Shown: one piece after another, positions 1-12,254 of the stretch
Layout: the number at the start of each line of letters is the position of its first letter
Numbering within the stretch: position 1 is the stretch's first letter
Source of the DNA: Scleroderma bovista
Taxonomy: Eukaryota; Basidiomycota; Agaricomycetes; Boletales; Sclerodermataceae
NCBI GenBank assembly: GCA_037178675.1
Contig: JAYMGJ010000235.1
Location: forward strand, 1 to 64,000
Direction of reading: 5' to 3'
DNA length: 64,000 bases
The notes under the pieces: generated by a model
The model's input: the letters and a program-made list of their open reading frames with translations, nothing else
Databases searched by the model: none
What the model was told of the DNA's origin: nothing
Made by a program: the position numbers and the translations under genes

Positions 1-1572
1 GCTGCCGCTGTTGGTCGTGCGCTGCTGCACAACAGTACATTTGTACTCTTTATGAATCATGGGAATAACAAGTGAAACTGTAACGGTATTCTCTTTCCCC
101 CGGCACACCACCTGTCGTGACTAATTTAGGGATGATGTTTCTTGTATAGGATAACATGGCAGGTACACAGCACCATGGCTTGGAATTTCCAAAATGCTGC
201 TGTCTGAGGTGACTAGGTCCATGCGGGACAGGTATTTATATGGAGGAGGCAAAGCATCGTACATTGCAAACGTTTCGCTTGAACGAACACTGCGCAGAAA
301 TCATGGGTGACGAGCAGACCAAGAAAAGTACGTGCTACTGCAGAAGATGTTGCCACTCGCAACTGACACACCTTGATCGGAAGGCATAGTACTGCAGCAA
401 GAAGAGGCTCACAAACGAGCAATCAAGCACCTTATTGAGTCATGGCAAGAACGACTTCAGCTTATAAGCGTTATTGTAAGTGATTTACTTGATTTACTTA
501 TGTCGGTGGCTGAGCTGAATGCACACAGACGACTTTCTTCGCATCTGTAGAGGCGGGCTTGTTGGTCAACGGCATGCCAGCGAGTCCCTCGGACTTGAGA
601 AACAACCTCCTCAAGTCGTCAAATGCTGGTTTCCTCGGTGGCTTAATTACGCATGTATTTGCTGGTACAGTGTTAAATGTCCTCCTTGATCATACTTGCT
701 CACGGTACCCAATAGCTATATTATCCTTCGTTGCAGCGTTTATGTTAAATGAATATAAGCTGGAAAAGGCCACGTACGAGGAACTCATGGTGGAAGGGAT
801 GGCCAGGGCAACGGGCTTCAGGGGCTTTTACCGCGTGAAGGATATCGAACATGGCTTGCAGGCTTCGGCTTCAGAGAAGGAACCAGCTCCGGCCACAACG
901 TCGAATAATCCTACAAGAGGGACAGACCAAGAGTCACAGGAATCGCGCCATCACCCAGTCGATCCGGGGGCTTATTTGGAGGAAGCGAGCTTGCAGCGGA
1001 CCCAGAGTCGCTCAGTAGCCCTGTTCAGGAAGATCCATTCTTTGTGTATCGTGCTGGCCTGCATCGGGTTCGTGTTCACGATCACTGGGATCCTGCTGTA
1101 TGCCTGGGCTGTCCAGCCATGGGAAGTTGGTGTTGTTACGAGTGTATGCTTCGGTGCGTGCGTGTTGGCAGTAGCCGTGCCAATCATCACCACTATTTAC
1201 CGAGCCAAGGCTGGGGTATGATTCATGAAGTGCTGGCTTAATGGCATGCATTTTCCGTGGACCGCTGAATGGTGGCCTTCACTTTACATTTACCGACCGG
1301 CAATTAGCTCGTCGACATTTATTAATTATTCCTTCTACTCAATCTGCACTCAATTATGTATAATCGTTCTACCTACGTATTAATGATACAATAGGATATG
1401 GTTCAAGACTCCGTATGGTGCTAGTGATGAGGTAGAGTGTTCGCGGTAACATGGTAGACTCGATGAACGTTTCTGGGTTCTCCATCATGTAGCAAAAGGG
1501 GGGAGGTGCTTACCACAAGTCTACCGCCCTGGGGTCCAATTGTGCTGTATATGAAGCTTCAAAATCCCGCAT
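1..1572. repeat. Tandem duplication copy A, left part
   Basis: This stretch aligns, with many substitutions and small indels, to about 5300-7090. Landmarks shared by both copies include the CATGGGAATAACA block (57 and 5349), the whole membrane-protein gene, and the downstream ATGAAGCTTCAAA block (about 1551 and 7075). The left boundary is at or before base 1. Copy A continues after thymidylate synthase at about 3345-4300, where it matches about 7288-8330. Divergence is high enough that both copies carry private frameshifts, so this is an old duplication and not an assembly artefact. Confidence 0.85.
303..1221 (+). CDS. Multi-pass membrane protein, basidiomycete-specific family (intact copy)
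   Basis: I join exons 303-327, 390-475 and 529-1221 (267 aa). The splice junctions restore one frame: the first 37 residues end in a helix rich in charged residues containing ESWQERLQLISVI. Hydrophobic segments follow at roughly residues 33-50, 60-85, 90-108, 200-225 and 230-255, with a hydrophilic Ser/Glu-rich loop between. This looks like the unnamed Agaricomycete membrane proteins that begin with a W-x-x-R-L-Q-L-I-S-V-I-T-T-F-F-A motif; that family recall is from memory and no function is known. The long third exon has no in-frame ATG near its start (TTG at 559), which supports the upstream exons. A decayed paralogue lies at 5613-6448. Confidence 0.7.
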
Positions 1573-2160
1573 GGGGCAGTAAACCCCTGGGCTGGCAGTG
1601 CAGTTTACCACCATGCGACAAAACCACCCAGCATGATGGATATGGATGCGATGGTGTCCTCGAAGCAAGGACAATGCTGAGGGTGGAAGTCACCAGAAGG
1701 AGACATACGGTAGGTACGATGGGTGGCACTGCAAATGGACATCATATAGCTTGAACACCTCTTACCCATCAAGTTACTCACTAGCTAATGGTCCAGTGTG
1801 TCCCGCGTCATGATGTATACGACCAATAGTAGATGAGACTGACCTGCATTTCAGCCAGGAAAGAACTTTCGCGTTCGGCAGCCTTCAGAATCATATTTCG
1901 AATGCCGGATCTCCACCAGGGTAGGATGCCTGCATGTTAGGGACGAGACAGCTGTGATTACTCGACGAAATCGTGGTCGATACAATGGGGACTGGCTACT
2001 ATTGGTAAGTCGTTATTGTCGCAAAATAAGTGGTGGAAATGGTGGAGCTAGGATTCCAGAGCTGTTCCAAGGGTATTTGCAACCAGCGAGCAAGTGTGTC
2101 AGAATAACATAGAGAGTTGCGCAGTGCGTTTCGTCGATATGGCCCATTAATGAGGTGACT
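1222..2160. other. Intergenic: duplicated 3' flank, then unique sequence
   Basis: Bases 1222 to about 1572 match the flank of the copy B membrane gene, which there is interrupted by about 290 extra bases (6755-7040). From about 1572 to 2160 the sequence is unique to copy A and I see no coding signal. The last 60 bases belong to the thymidylate synthase promoter. Confidence 0.5.
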
Positions 2161-2206
2161 TGGGTCACGTGACCCACGCGTCAATGTCACGACGCGATCA
2201 ACGCGT
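2161..2206 (+). promoter_or_regulatory. Thymidylate synthase promoter: 16-base palindrome with CACGTG plus two MCB boxes
   Basis: A perfect palindrome TGGGTCACGTGACCCA occupies 2161-2176 and centres on the E-box CACGTG (2166-2171). ACGCGT, the MluI cell-cycle box bound by MBF in yeasts, occurs at 2176-2181 and again at 2201-2206, 50-80 bases before the ATG at 2256. S-phase control of thymidylate synthase through MCB elements is established in budding yeast. That it applies here is inference. Confidence 0.65.
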
Positions 2207-2255
2207 GCCACGTTTGTCTCCTCCCATCTTCAAGTTCTTCACGCAAGTACTCGCC

Positions 2256-3252
<997 letters not shown>

Positions 3253-3344
3253 AACAATTATTGTTATGCTTAGATACCATGTATACATACTTGATGCTCT
3301 GTAGCGAAGTATTTAACCATTTCCCTGTTCTCAATAACAGGGGC

Positions 3345-4300
3345 CAGACATGTTTCCATTTCTAGCAATCCCACAGGTCAGTACTAACTGCGTACTACTA
3401 TTCAATATTCAAGGCTGACCTGTCCGTCAAGACTTCTATACACGCGCCGAGGTTGTCCTACTCTATTATGACGGGCAGATTGAAAGCATGTCGTGCTGCG
3501 TGGCTGGCATTTGCCTTGACCGCCTTGGCTGCATTTACCACTCGTCAGCTCATCCAGAGGGGGTACGATATTTCCAAGGCGTATGTTGTGATTTCTACTA
3601 CTAGGCTACAGTTCTCAGGTTGAGCCCACCCCAAAGACTGGCATCCATAGTGTGCACGAGACAGTTGCGAGTGCCTGCCACTGTGTTTCGCCCAGGCAAC
3701 AGAAGGTAGGTTCCAGTTTCCTTCCATACTTACTAACGAGTGTCATTGATTTCGACCAGTTTCTCGCGCCTTCAAAAGTGATATGTTCACACTCTATAGT
3801 CACCCACAACCATACGTTCATGACCCATTCGTACGTCCAAATACATCCCAGATGCCTTCATTCTTTTCTTCGTTTCTTCCGAGCGCACAAGGGAAAGGAC
3901 CGATTGGAAATGCCATACGCATAACACAGAAGCTATATCACCGACTCTCCTCTTCAGACAGATCTGCTAGAACCAGGGAGAAAGACGAGGAATTGCAAAC
4001 AGGAAGGCCATCAAGGTCATCGATTTTCTGCAACTCTGAGTTAGGAAATCCCGAGGCTCTTTTTACTCTTGCTCATGTGTTCCTGGTATGCATGATCACC
4101 CCGAGAACGGTAGTGGCCACTTTTGACAATATCACTAGTTTCCTCCCAATATTTATTTCCCCTTAGACCCCGGCTTAGTGTATACATCCTTGTCAACTCA
4201 TACTTCAATGACTGGAACGCGATTTCGCAGTCTTATCTCGCCTTCTTCTATGCCACCGGCTATGCAGATGTAGTGCCCACTGACAAACCCTTCTTTGACC
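3345..4300. repeat. Tandem duplication copy A, right part
   Basis: This matches about 7288-8330 in copy B. The shared sequence starts at the CATTTCCATTTCT block and carries the 5' end of HRD3 (signal-peptide exon through the first Sel1 exon). Similarity is lost at about 4290, after the GTAGTGCCCACTGA block shared with 8300. Confidence 0.8.
3468..4290 (+). pseudogene. HRD3 pseudogene, 5' fragment
   Basis: The fragment corresponds to exons 1-5 of the intact gene at 7439-10876. The start codon and most of the signal-peptide codons are present, but two extra bases near 3540 shift the frame (ACCACTCG against ACCGCTT in the intact copy). The donor after the second exon has decayed from GTGAGT to GCGAGT (about 3664), part of intron 2 is missing, and one base is lost near 4215 (GGAACGCG against GGAAACGCG). 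The copy stops in the first Sel1 repeat, so about three quarters of the gene is absent. It cannot encode a working Hrd3. Confidence 0.85.
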
Positions 4301-5300
4301 GAGTTGCGTATATGTACGCTTTGCTCGTGGCTGGCGCAGACTAGTACTAATATGGCTTCTGTTTCAGGCATGATGCATGTGCTCCGGCGGCAACACACCG
4401 CCACTCCATTTGATAGAACGACAATCTTCCTTCTCCGAGTCCGAGGTTGCGCCTGCCCGGGGGGACTACGACATCCCCGATGCCAAGACTATGCAAGAGT
4501 TGGTATGTACAATCTACGCCAGCTCGAGTCCAGAAACGAATCTTTTGACCTCTGAAACCTCATTCCATTCTCCAACTTCCTCTCTGATTCCCGGGTGGCA
4601 GGCATTTGTCAGGTCCCTAATTTCGCGTAGAGTTATAACCGAACAACTGACTGTTGTCTGACTAGAAGTGGAAATGGGTGGGGCGAAGGCACGCAGCGCC
4701 TTCCTGCCGCGATTCAGAGTACCCGAGTAGTGAGCGTTGGCTGCGAGGGAGGGCGGCCGGGCAGTGGTGACCAGATCACCCCAAAGTCTTAAGCAGTCTC
4801 AGCATGTGCGGCGACTTGTGATATCCAGTAGGTCAAACACCTGTCCGCAGCAAGAGATCACTGTCCAACGTGTCGGCCACACGGCAGTTTAACTCAGTCA
4901 CTGGTAGGTCTCAGACCCGATTCACTCCGTCTATGCACGTGCATATGTAGGATTCTTAAGTTTCTTGCATAGTCACAGTTCAAGGCCATGATCTCTAGCC
5001 AATGTAGACTGTATTTCCAGACGCATTGTTATGCTCACGGCGAAGAATGGCTAATGAACGGCATAGTGATTGGCCATTCCTATGGGAACCTCCTCTCCAT
5101 TGGCAAGGACTCATTGTGAGCTGACTCAGAGTACAGACTTCGGTTACTGCGCATAGATGATTCCAATGAACACTAATTCTCGAATTCGTATGAACTGGTG
5201 TCCACATCGGTTACTAGAAAATCCCTCAAGTGGCCGTTCGTCCCTTCGGTTGTCTGTGTTAACTATTGGTCACCGAGCCGTGTTGGAGCTGTAGCCTTTT
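4291..5300. other. Junction region between duplication copies, with an orphan exon-like ORF
   Basis: Bases 4368-4502 look like a coding exon. There is a branch-like CTAAT, a GTTTCAG acceptor at 4361-4367, an open frame of about 45 codons including the motif RQSSFSESEVAPARGDY, and a GTATGT donor at 4503. It does not match the aligned part of HRD3 and I do not recognise it. A further acceptor near 4600 precedes a short open stretch ending in a stop by 4661. The remaining 600 bases show nothing I can support. Confidence 0.35.
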
Positions 5301-5612
5301 GGCCGTACAGTGCACAGTACGTTTGTTCTCGATCCACTCTTTGTCGATCATGGGAATAACACATGAAACTGTTACGGAATTTCCTTTCTCCCGGCACTCC
5401 GCCTGTCGTGACTATTTTAGGGATGATTTTTCGTGTACAGGATAACATGGCAGGTACTTAGCACCGTGACTTGGAATTTTCAAAATACTGATGCTCTGAG
5501 GTGATTAGGTCCATGGCGGGACAGCTATATATGTGGAGGGGGCAAGGCATCGTGCAATGCAAACGTTTTGCTTGAACGAATACTGCACAGAAATCTTGAT
5601 CTACAGGCATAG

Positions 5613-6448
5613 TGCTGCAGAAGCAAGAGGTTCACAAACGAGCAATCAAGCACCTTGTTAGCTCATGGCAAGAACGACTTCGGCTTATAAGCGTTATTGT
5701 AGGTGATTTACTTATGTCGAAGGCTGAGCTGAATGCCCGCAGACGACTTTCTTCGCATCTGTAGAGGCGGGCATGTTGGTCAACGGCATGCCAGCGAGTT
5801 CCTCGGACTTGGGCAACAACATCCTGAAGTCGTCAAATGCTGGTTTCCTCGCTGGCTTAATTATGCATGTATTTGCTGGTACAGTGTTGAATATCCTCCA
5901 TGATCATACTTGCTCACGGTACCCGATAGCTGTATTATCCTTCCGCGCAGCGTTTATGTTAAATGAATATAAACTGGAAGAGGCCGTACGAGGAACTCAT
6001 GGCGGAAGGGACGACAGGCTTCAGAGGCTTCCTCCTCGTGAAGGATATCGAACATGGTTTGCGGGTTTCGGCTGCAGAGAAGAAACTATCGGCCATCCTC
6101 ATGTGCCAGACGACTCCGAGTGCGTCGTCGAACGATCTTACAAAAGGTACAGACCGAGGGTCGCAGGAACTGCGCCATAAGCCGGTCGATCCGGCGGCTT
6201 ATTTGAAGGAAGTGGGTTTACAGTGTAGCCAGAGTCGGTCAGTGGCCCTATTCAGGAACATCCATTCTTCGTGTATCGTGCTGGCCTGCATCGGGTTCGT
6301 GTTCACGATTTCTGGGATCCTGCTGTATGCCTGGGCCGTCCAACCATGGGAAGTTGGTCTCGTTACGAGCATATGCTTTGGTGCTTGTGTGTTGGCAATA
6401 GCCCAGTCAATTATCACCACCATTTACCGAGCCAAGGCTCGGATATGA
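5613..6448 (+). pseudogene. Membrane-protein pseudogene (paralogue of 303-1221)
   Basis: Two lesions are visible. About 75 bases covering exon 1, with its ATG, and most of intron 1 are gone: the AAATC that precedes the copy A start is joined directly to late intron sequence near 5595. A two-base deletion near 5984 (GGCCGTACG against GGCCACGTACG) then breaks the main exon into two frames, 5773-6180 and 5963-6448. The downstream frame is otherwise open to the same C-terminus with its two hydrophobic segments. An ATG at 5773 could start a 135-residue product, but this would lose the last two membrane segments. Confidence 0.8.
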
Positions 6449-7438
6449 TTCATGAAGTGCAGCATTTTCCGTGGACTGCCAAACCATAGACTTTACTTTA
6501 CATTCTGCATAAACAACTGGCAATTGACCCGTTGGTGTTTATTAATTATTCCTTGCATTCAACTTTGTATTACTCTGCCTACATATCAATAGTACAACAG
6601 TACCGGTGTAATGATAAGAGTATATGGTTCAAGACTCCTAGCACATGATGCTAATGATGAGGTAGGGTGTTTGCGGTAGCATGGCAGACTCATTGAACGT
6701 TTCTGGGTTCTCCATGGCAAAAGGGGGATGCTTACCACTAGTCTCCCTAGGCCAGATTCTCCTCTCTTCGTGGAGGAAGATGATCGTTCCTCTAGAAGGA
6801 GAGTTTACCACATTACTTGGACTCAAGGCGGAGAATAATCCTATCAAACCAACAAAGCACAAGGTTGTGAAAGGGTGGCGCCTTTAATACAATCCATTGT
6901 AGCCATAACTGCATTGTCATGCCACGCAGGAGGAGGGCACCCGCGCTATCACTCTAACTCTCAGAATTCCTTAGACAGGGGCGAATATGGACTTAGAAAG
7001 GAAATCTGCAACGACGTACATTCCTCTGTCGAAAGGTCTGCCCAGGGGTCCAATTGCGCCCTCTGTATCCTGTGTATGAAGCTTCAAAGTGACACGTGAG
7101 GCCGTCGGACAAACAAACCACTGAGCTGGTCTTGTCTAGCCACAAGGTTGGTCGTGGTACAGTATGTATGAATTGAAGTAACACAGTGGAACGCCAAGTG
7201 AGATTCCAAAGGAGCAAAATTGCATTGGTGGAGTTTGACTTTCAGAGGAACGACTAATCGAAGTTGCTCTCAAGGCTTCGAGATGGGGAGACGTGTCATT
7301 TCCATTTCTGGCAATGGACCTGTGCACCCATAGAGGCCTGTACTGAGCAGTACTACCTTCTACTATTCCGAATATTCAAGGCTGACCTGTCCGTGAAGAC
7401 CTCTAAGCGCCTACGCGCCGAGGTTGTCCTATTCTATT
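6449..7438. other. Intergenic, HRD3 upstream region
   Basis: This is made of the duplicated 3' flank of the membrane gene, an insertion of about 290 bases at 6755-7040 absent from copy A, and about 200 bases (7090-7288) where copy A has thymidylate synthase. I see no intact gene. The insertion has no recognisable terminal repeats or target-site duplication by eye. Confidence 0.45.
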
Positions 7439-10400
7439 ATGACGGGCAGATTGAAAACATGTCGTGCCGTGTGGCTGGCATTTGCCTTGACCGCCCTGGC
7501 TGCATTTACCGCTTCAGCTCATCCAGAGGGGGTACGATATTCCCAAGGCGTATGTTGTGCATACTTCGTGGATTTCTACTACTAAGCTACAGTTTTCAGG
7601 TTGAGCCTACCCCCAAGACTGGCATCCATGGTGTGCACGAGACAGTTGTGAGTACCTGCCAGTGTTTCGGCCACGGTTTGTATACTTACACTGCGAGCAG
7701 CAGGGATCGAATTTTGACCAGGCCACAGAAGGTAGGTTCCACTTTTCTTCCAATCTAGTGTCATTAATTTCGACCAGCTTCTCGCGCCTTCAGAAGTGCT
7801 ATGTTCACACTCCATAATATCACTGGTCATCCACAACCATACGCTCATGATCCATTCGCACGTCCAAATACATCCCAGACGCCTTCGTTCCTTTCTTCGT
7901 TTCTTCCGAGCGCACAAGGGAAAGGACCGATTGGAAACGCCATACGCATAACACAGAAGCTATACCACCGACTCTTCTCGTCAGACAGATCTGCTGGAAC
8001 CAGGAAGAAAGACGAGGAAATGCAAAGGAAGGCCATCAAGGTCATCGATTTGCTGCAACTCTCTGCGGAGTTAGGAAATCCCGAGGCCCTTTTTGCTCTT
8101 GCTCATGTGTCCCTGGTACGCATGATCACCCCAAGAACGGTAGTGGCCACGTTTGACAATATCACTAGTTTCCTCCCAATATATATTTCCCCTCAGACCC
8201 CGGCTTAGCGTATACATCCTTCTTAACTCATACTTCAATGACTGGAAACGCGACTTCGCAATCCTATCTCGCCTTCTTCTATGCCACGGGGTATGCAGAC
8301 GTAGTGCCCACTGATCAAACAAAAGCCCTTCTCTACTATACTTTTGCCGCACAAGGGGGTGATAAAGGTGCTCAGATGGCCCTGGCATATCGTTACTGGA
8401 GTGGGATCAGCGCCCTGGAGGACTGTCCTCGAGCACTGGAGTGGTATGAGGAAGCCGCCGATCAAGGTATGTCATTTAATATGCGGAAATCAAGAGGAAA
8501 TTTGACCTGCGTGCCTGTAGCGATGGAGAAGTTTTTCTCTGGCCCACCGGGTGGGCTATCTTTGCCCTTCACTCCTACTAGTCTTTCTGATCTGGATGGG
8601 GGCGTGTACGGACCTGGTGCAAGCTTTGCCTCCACTGGCTTTAATGTCATTAAACCATCCGTGAAAGCTGGATTCGCTCGGGCTGCCGGAGAGACATGGG
8701 AGGATTTGCTCGAGTATTACATGGTAAGCTTTATCAACATATGTATCTTGGGACCACAAGGTCATTCCGTGTTATTAGTTCAATGCTGATCGAGGCGAGA
8801 TGGACTTCGCGTACAAGCTCGGTAAGATATTCTATCAAGGCAGCATTTACGCGGCTGGAGGCGGTATTGCCTCGGGATCGGAGGGCGTCGGCCGCGTCTT
8901 GCAAGATTTCGAGCAAGCACAGTATTATTTCCTCCAGATCGCACGTCAAGTGTGGCCACGTGATCCTACGAATCCCCTGCAGCATAAGGCCTCAGCGTAC
9001 AAAGCAGAGGGTGTGACTCAACTGGGTTGGGCACCGAAGAGTGCTGCGTATCTAGGAAGAATGTACATGCGTGGCGAAGGGGTTAAGCAGGACTACGAGA
9101 TGGCAACGATGTGGTTTGAGCGCGGAGCGGAGTACGGTGACCGGGAGTGCCATAATGCCCTGGGTATCTTGTGGAGGGAAGGGCTCGTCAAAGGCAGAAA
9201 AGATACTAGGAAAGCGCTCGAATACTTTGCGATCGCTGCTGGGCAGGAGCTTGCAGAGGCTCATGTCAATTTGGGCAAGCATCACTATGGTCAGTCGGTC
9301 GCTTTTCTGGAGCAAGTAACATCCTCATTGCCCTTACAGCCCACGGGGAGCTCAAGCTGGCAGCTACCTACTTCGAAACAGCTATTCGCTTCGGATCGAC
9401 GTTCGAGGCACACTTCTACCTTGCCAAGATCCACACTATGAACATGCGAGCTAGTGAATTTACTCAGGACTATGCTGCGGGCTCTTGTGCGAGCGCAGTA
9501 TCCTTCTATAAGCTTGTTGCGGAGCGTGGTGTATGGGATGGCGATCTCGTCAACGAGGCTGAAGAGGGGTGGAACAGCGGGACTGAACGTGGCAAGGAAA
9601 TGGCGATCCTGCGTTGGTGGATTGCTGCTGAGAGGGGATATGAGATTGCGCAGAACAATCTTGCGTATGTCCTTGACCAGGGTGGGTCGCAATCTGTGTT
9701 AGGATCTGTTGCGGCTGCTGATCAGAATCTGCAACTGAAGATAAGAGCATGCTCCGCTCGACGCGTTTCTCTCCTTTCCAGGTGTCGAATGATACCGCTC
9801 GCCTTGCATTAACGCAATGGATTCGCTCTGCTTCACAAAGGAACGTCGACGCTTTGGTAAAAGTTGGCGATTATTACTACCATGGTTATGGTGTATCCGA
9901 CGAATCCGAAACTGTTCGTTGGGAAAAGGCTGCCAAGTTTTACCAGAGTGCAGCCGATACTCAGCTCAGTGCACTCGCTATGTGGAACCTTGGTTGGATG
10001 TACGAAAATGGTGTGGGCGTACCTCAGGTAAGCCAACAGACAGGTCTGAGCACGGTTTACGAGAGTCGAATTCATCTCTTACAGGACTTCCACCTTGCAA
10101 AAAGACATTATGATCAGGCAATGGATATAAACACAGAGGCTTATCTGCCCGTGATGCTATCTCTCATCAAGCTTTATGCAAAAAGTCTTTGGTATACATT
10201 CCAAGGCAGAGGAAATGGGCTTGATATATGGGGATACGATGAAGATAAAAGTAGGTTTATTGTGGGGTTTGGGGCTGCAGTGTTGACTCCTTCTCTAGTG
10301 TCCGTCTCCGAACGTGCAAATTTGAACCGTGAGATCGACCCCGCATCGCGGTCGCAGCCAACAGCAGAGAATGGTCAACAGAGATCGCATGGTCCCGATG

Positions 10401-10876
10401 AGAATGTTGACAACTTCGAGGATGATGGCCCATGGTATCTTGGTAAAGCGCGAGAAGAATTTCAGCGACGGAAACAACAAACTATCCGTCATAGGGAGGA
10501 GGAAGATGATCCCGTGCAGGTTTGTTGCATTTGTCTCTCCTATCGACACTCAGGAATAACTCTTCTACCTCAGTGGGCGCGAGAAAGGAGAAATGCAGAG
10601 AATGAGCGCGATAGCGACTTCGGACCGGAGGATTACTTCGATGCCGCACTTCGGGGAGGCCGTCGCGGGGATGAGAATTTGGATGAGTTCTTGGAGATGA
10701 CGTTGTTAGTGGGGCTTTGTCTTGCTGTTGCCGTGCTCATCTACGTACGGACTCGTTTCGTCGAGCGGATCCGGAGGGAGCAGGAGGAGCGCAATCCTGG
10801 TCAGCCACGGCCAAACCTTGGCTTATTCCCTCCCCCCGATGACCCAGCACGCCAAGATTGGCAAATTGTACGGTGA
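7439..10876 (+). CDS. HRD3: HRD3/SEL1L-type ER-associated degradation adaptor
   Basis: Hrd3 is the ER-lumen partner of the Hrd1 ubiquitin ligase and recruits misfolded glycoproteins. Twelve exons keep one frame: 7439-7549, 7600-7647, 7722-7731, 7778-8115, 8169-8466, 8521-8723, 8779-9289, 9340-9681, 9726-10027, 10085-10250, 10299-10519 and 10574-10876 (about 950 aa). The N-terminus is a signal peptide (VWLAFALTALAAFTASA). Sel1 repeats follow, for example KALLYYTFAAQGGDKGAQMA, AYLGRMYMRGEGVKQDYEMA and MWNLGWMYENGVGVPQ. A transmembrane helix (LLVGLCLAVAVLIYV, about residues 893-910) and a proline-rich cytosolic tail end it. Exon 3 is only 10 bases and is inferred from frame alone. The intron at 10251-10298 is in frame and could be retained. 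Confidence 0.93.
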
Positions 10877-11120
10877 TCTCTTGCGTTTTATCTTACCTAT
10901 CATACAATAATGCACTGTCTCTGTTTGGCCGTGTTTTGGTAACCGTCGATACTACCAGGACCCTTCGCGCAGGCTTACGACTTACTGTAGTCACGTCGGG
11001 CCGGCTGATTCTCGAAGCGCGGAGGATTCATAGTGTTTAGAACTCCACCAAAGATACCCTTCGTGCCCGTCGCTTGACAGCGCCAACCTCTTCCTAAGCC
11101 TCCTAAGCTCACCAGCGCTC

Positions 11121-12041
11121 ATGGTTCAAACGAACATCCCTGTCGACGGGACCAGCTCTAGTGCTACCTCTACGATTGCCTTTGATCTAGAGGCTCTCAA
11201 AGAGCCCATAACTCGAATTCTATCTGCACCTGGGGTAGACCTCAGCACTATCACTGCAAAACGCGTCCGGAAACAGCTACTTCAAGACGCGTCGCTTGGG
11301 CTTACATCAGAAGGACTGAAGGTGCGAAGGGAGGAAGTTGACAGGTTAATTACACAGATTTATGAAGTAGTGTGCCAAGAAGCACCTGACGATGGCGACT
11401 CAAAGCGAAAACGAGAGGATGAGGAGGATGGTGTCGATGAACAGGCAGAAGGTAGTGAGAGCGGTGGGGATGCTGAAGAAGAATCAAAACCTCGACCAAA
11501 GAAGAAAGGGAAGAAGACAGTGGAGGAAAGCGACGCAGCGTTGGCGAGGAAACTGTCCTCGGAAATAAATGGTCGGTCCCGTAGGGCAGCCTCGAGCCCA
11601 AAGAAGGCCAAGCGGAGAGTCAAGAGTTCAGCAACCGTGGACTCTGAAGACGATGGTGATGGCGTTGAAGGAAAGAAGAAGAAACGAAGCGGTGGTGCAA
11701 GAGGGGGCTTTGCAAAGGAATTCACGCTCAGGTAGCTGCTGTCCTGGTTCAACTTTTCTTCTGACCTTGCGATCAAATAGTGAGCCGCTCTCCGTAGTAG
11801 TTGGAGTAGAGAAGCTATCGCGCCCCCAAGTTGTCAAGAAGTTGTGGGAGTACATCCATGGACACGATTTACAAAACCCGTCAAACAAGAAGGAAATTAT
11901 CTGTGATGACGCGTTACGCGCTGTCTTTGCTGTTGAAAAGATTGACATGTTTCGTATGAACAAAGTACTTGGCCAGTGAGTTTTGTGCATCACTACGTGT
12001 CTAACGCTAACCCCTCCATCAGGCACCTCCATGAAGGATAG
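11121..12041 (+). CDS. DEK C-terminal domain plus SWIB/MDM2 domain chromatin protein
   Basis: Exons 11121-11731, 11781-11975 and 12023-12041 give 274 aa. Residues 20-80 form a DEK_C-type helical domain (LEALKEPITRILSAPGVDL through EEVDRLITQIYE). A long acidic and lysine-rich linker with nuclear-localisation-like clusters (KKKGKK, KKAKRR, KKKKR) follows. The C-terminus is a SWIB domain (SRPQVVKKLWEYIHGHDLQ, then the KKEIICDD and MFRMNKVLGQHL stretches). This layout matches yeast Tri1 and Uaf30; Uaf30 belongs to the Pol I upstream activating factor. Which of the two this gene equals cannot be told from the sequence. The last exon codes only for the end of the SWIB domain. Confidence 0.88.
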
Positions 12042-12254
12042 CAAGTGGATACAGGAGTTGCGCACATTTCATGGATGCCTGTACTTGGGGAATTTTGGGC
12101 CGTCGGGTCCAAAGTTGGCAGTGATTGACAAGAGTAGCAATGTGTATTTGGAAGTATCCAATGATGTCATAAACTCGGGCTGTATCTGCGTATCTTTAAT
12201 TGGGACGAACAGACTTACGGCTAAATACGTAGGAGGCGTAAGCGTAAATGAAGT

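Larger units (their letters stand above)
5300..8330. repeat. Tandem duplication copy B
   Basis: This aligns with 1-1572 and 3345-4300. Relative to copy A it lacks the thymidylate synthase segment, replaced by about 200 bases of unrelated sequence (7090-7288). It carries an extra block of about 290 bases near 6755-7040. It runs into the intact HRD3 gene. Confidence 0.85.

Noticed and set aside
11360..11776. 138-codon minus-strand ORF rich in serine
   Set aside because: Antisense to the lysine/glutamate-rich linker of the SWIB protein, which naturally gives long serine/phenylalanine ORFs.
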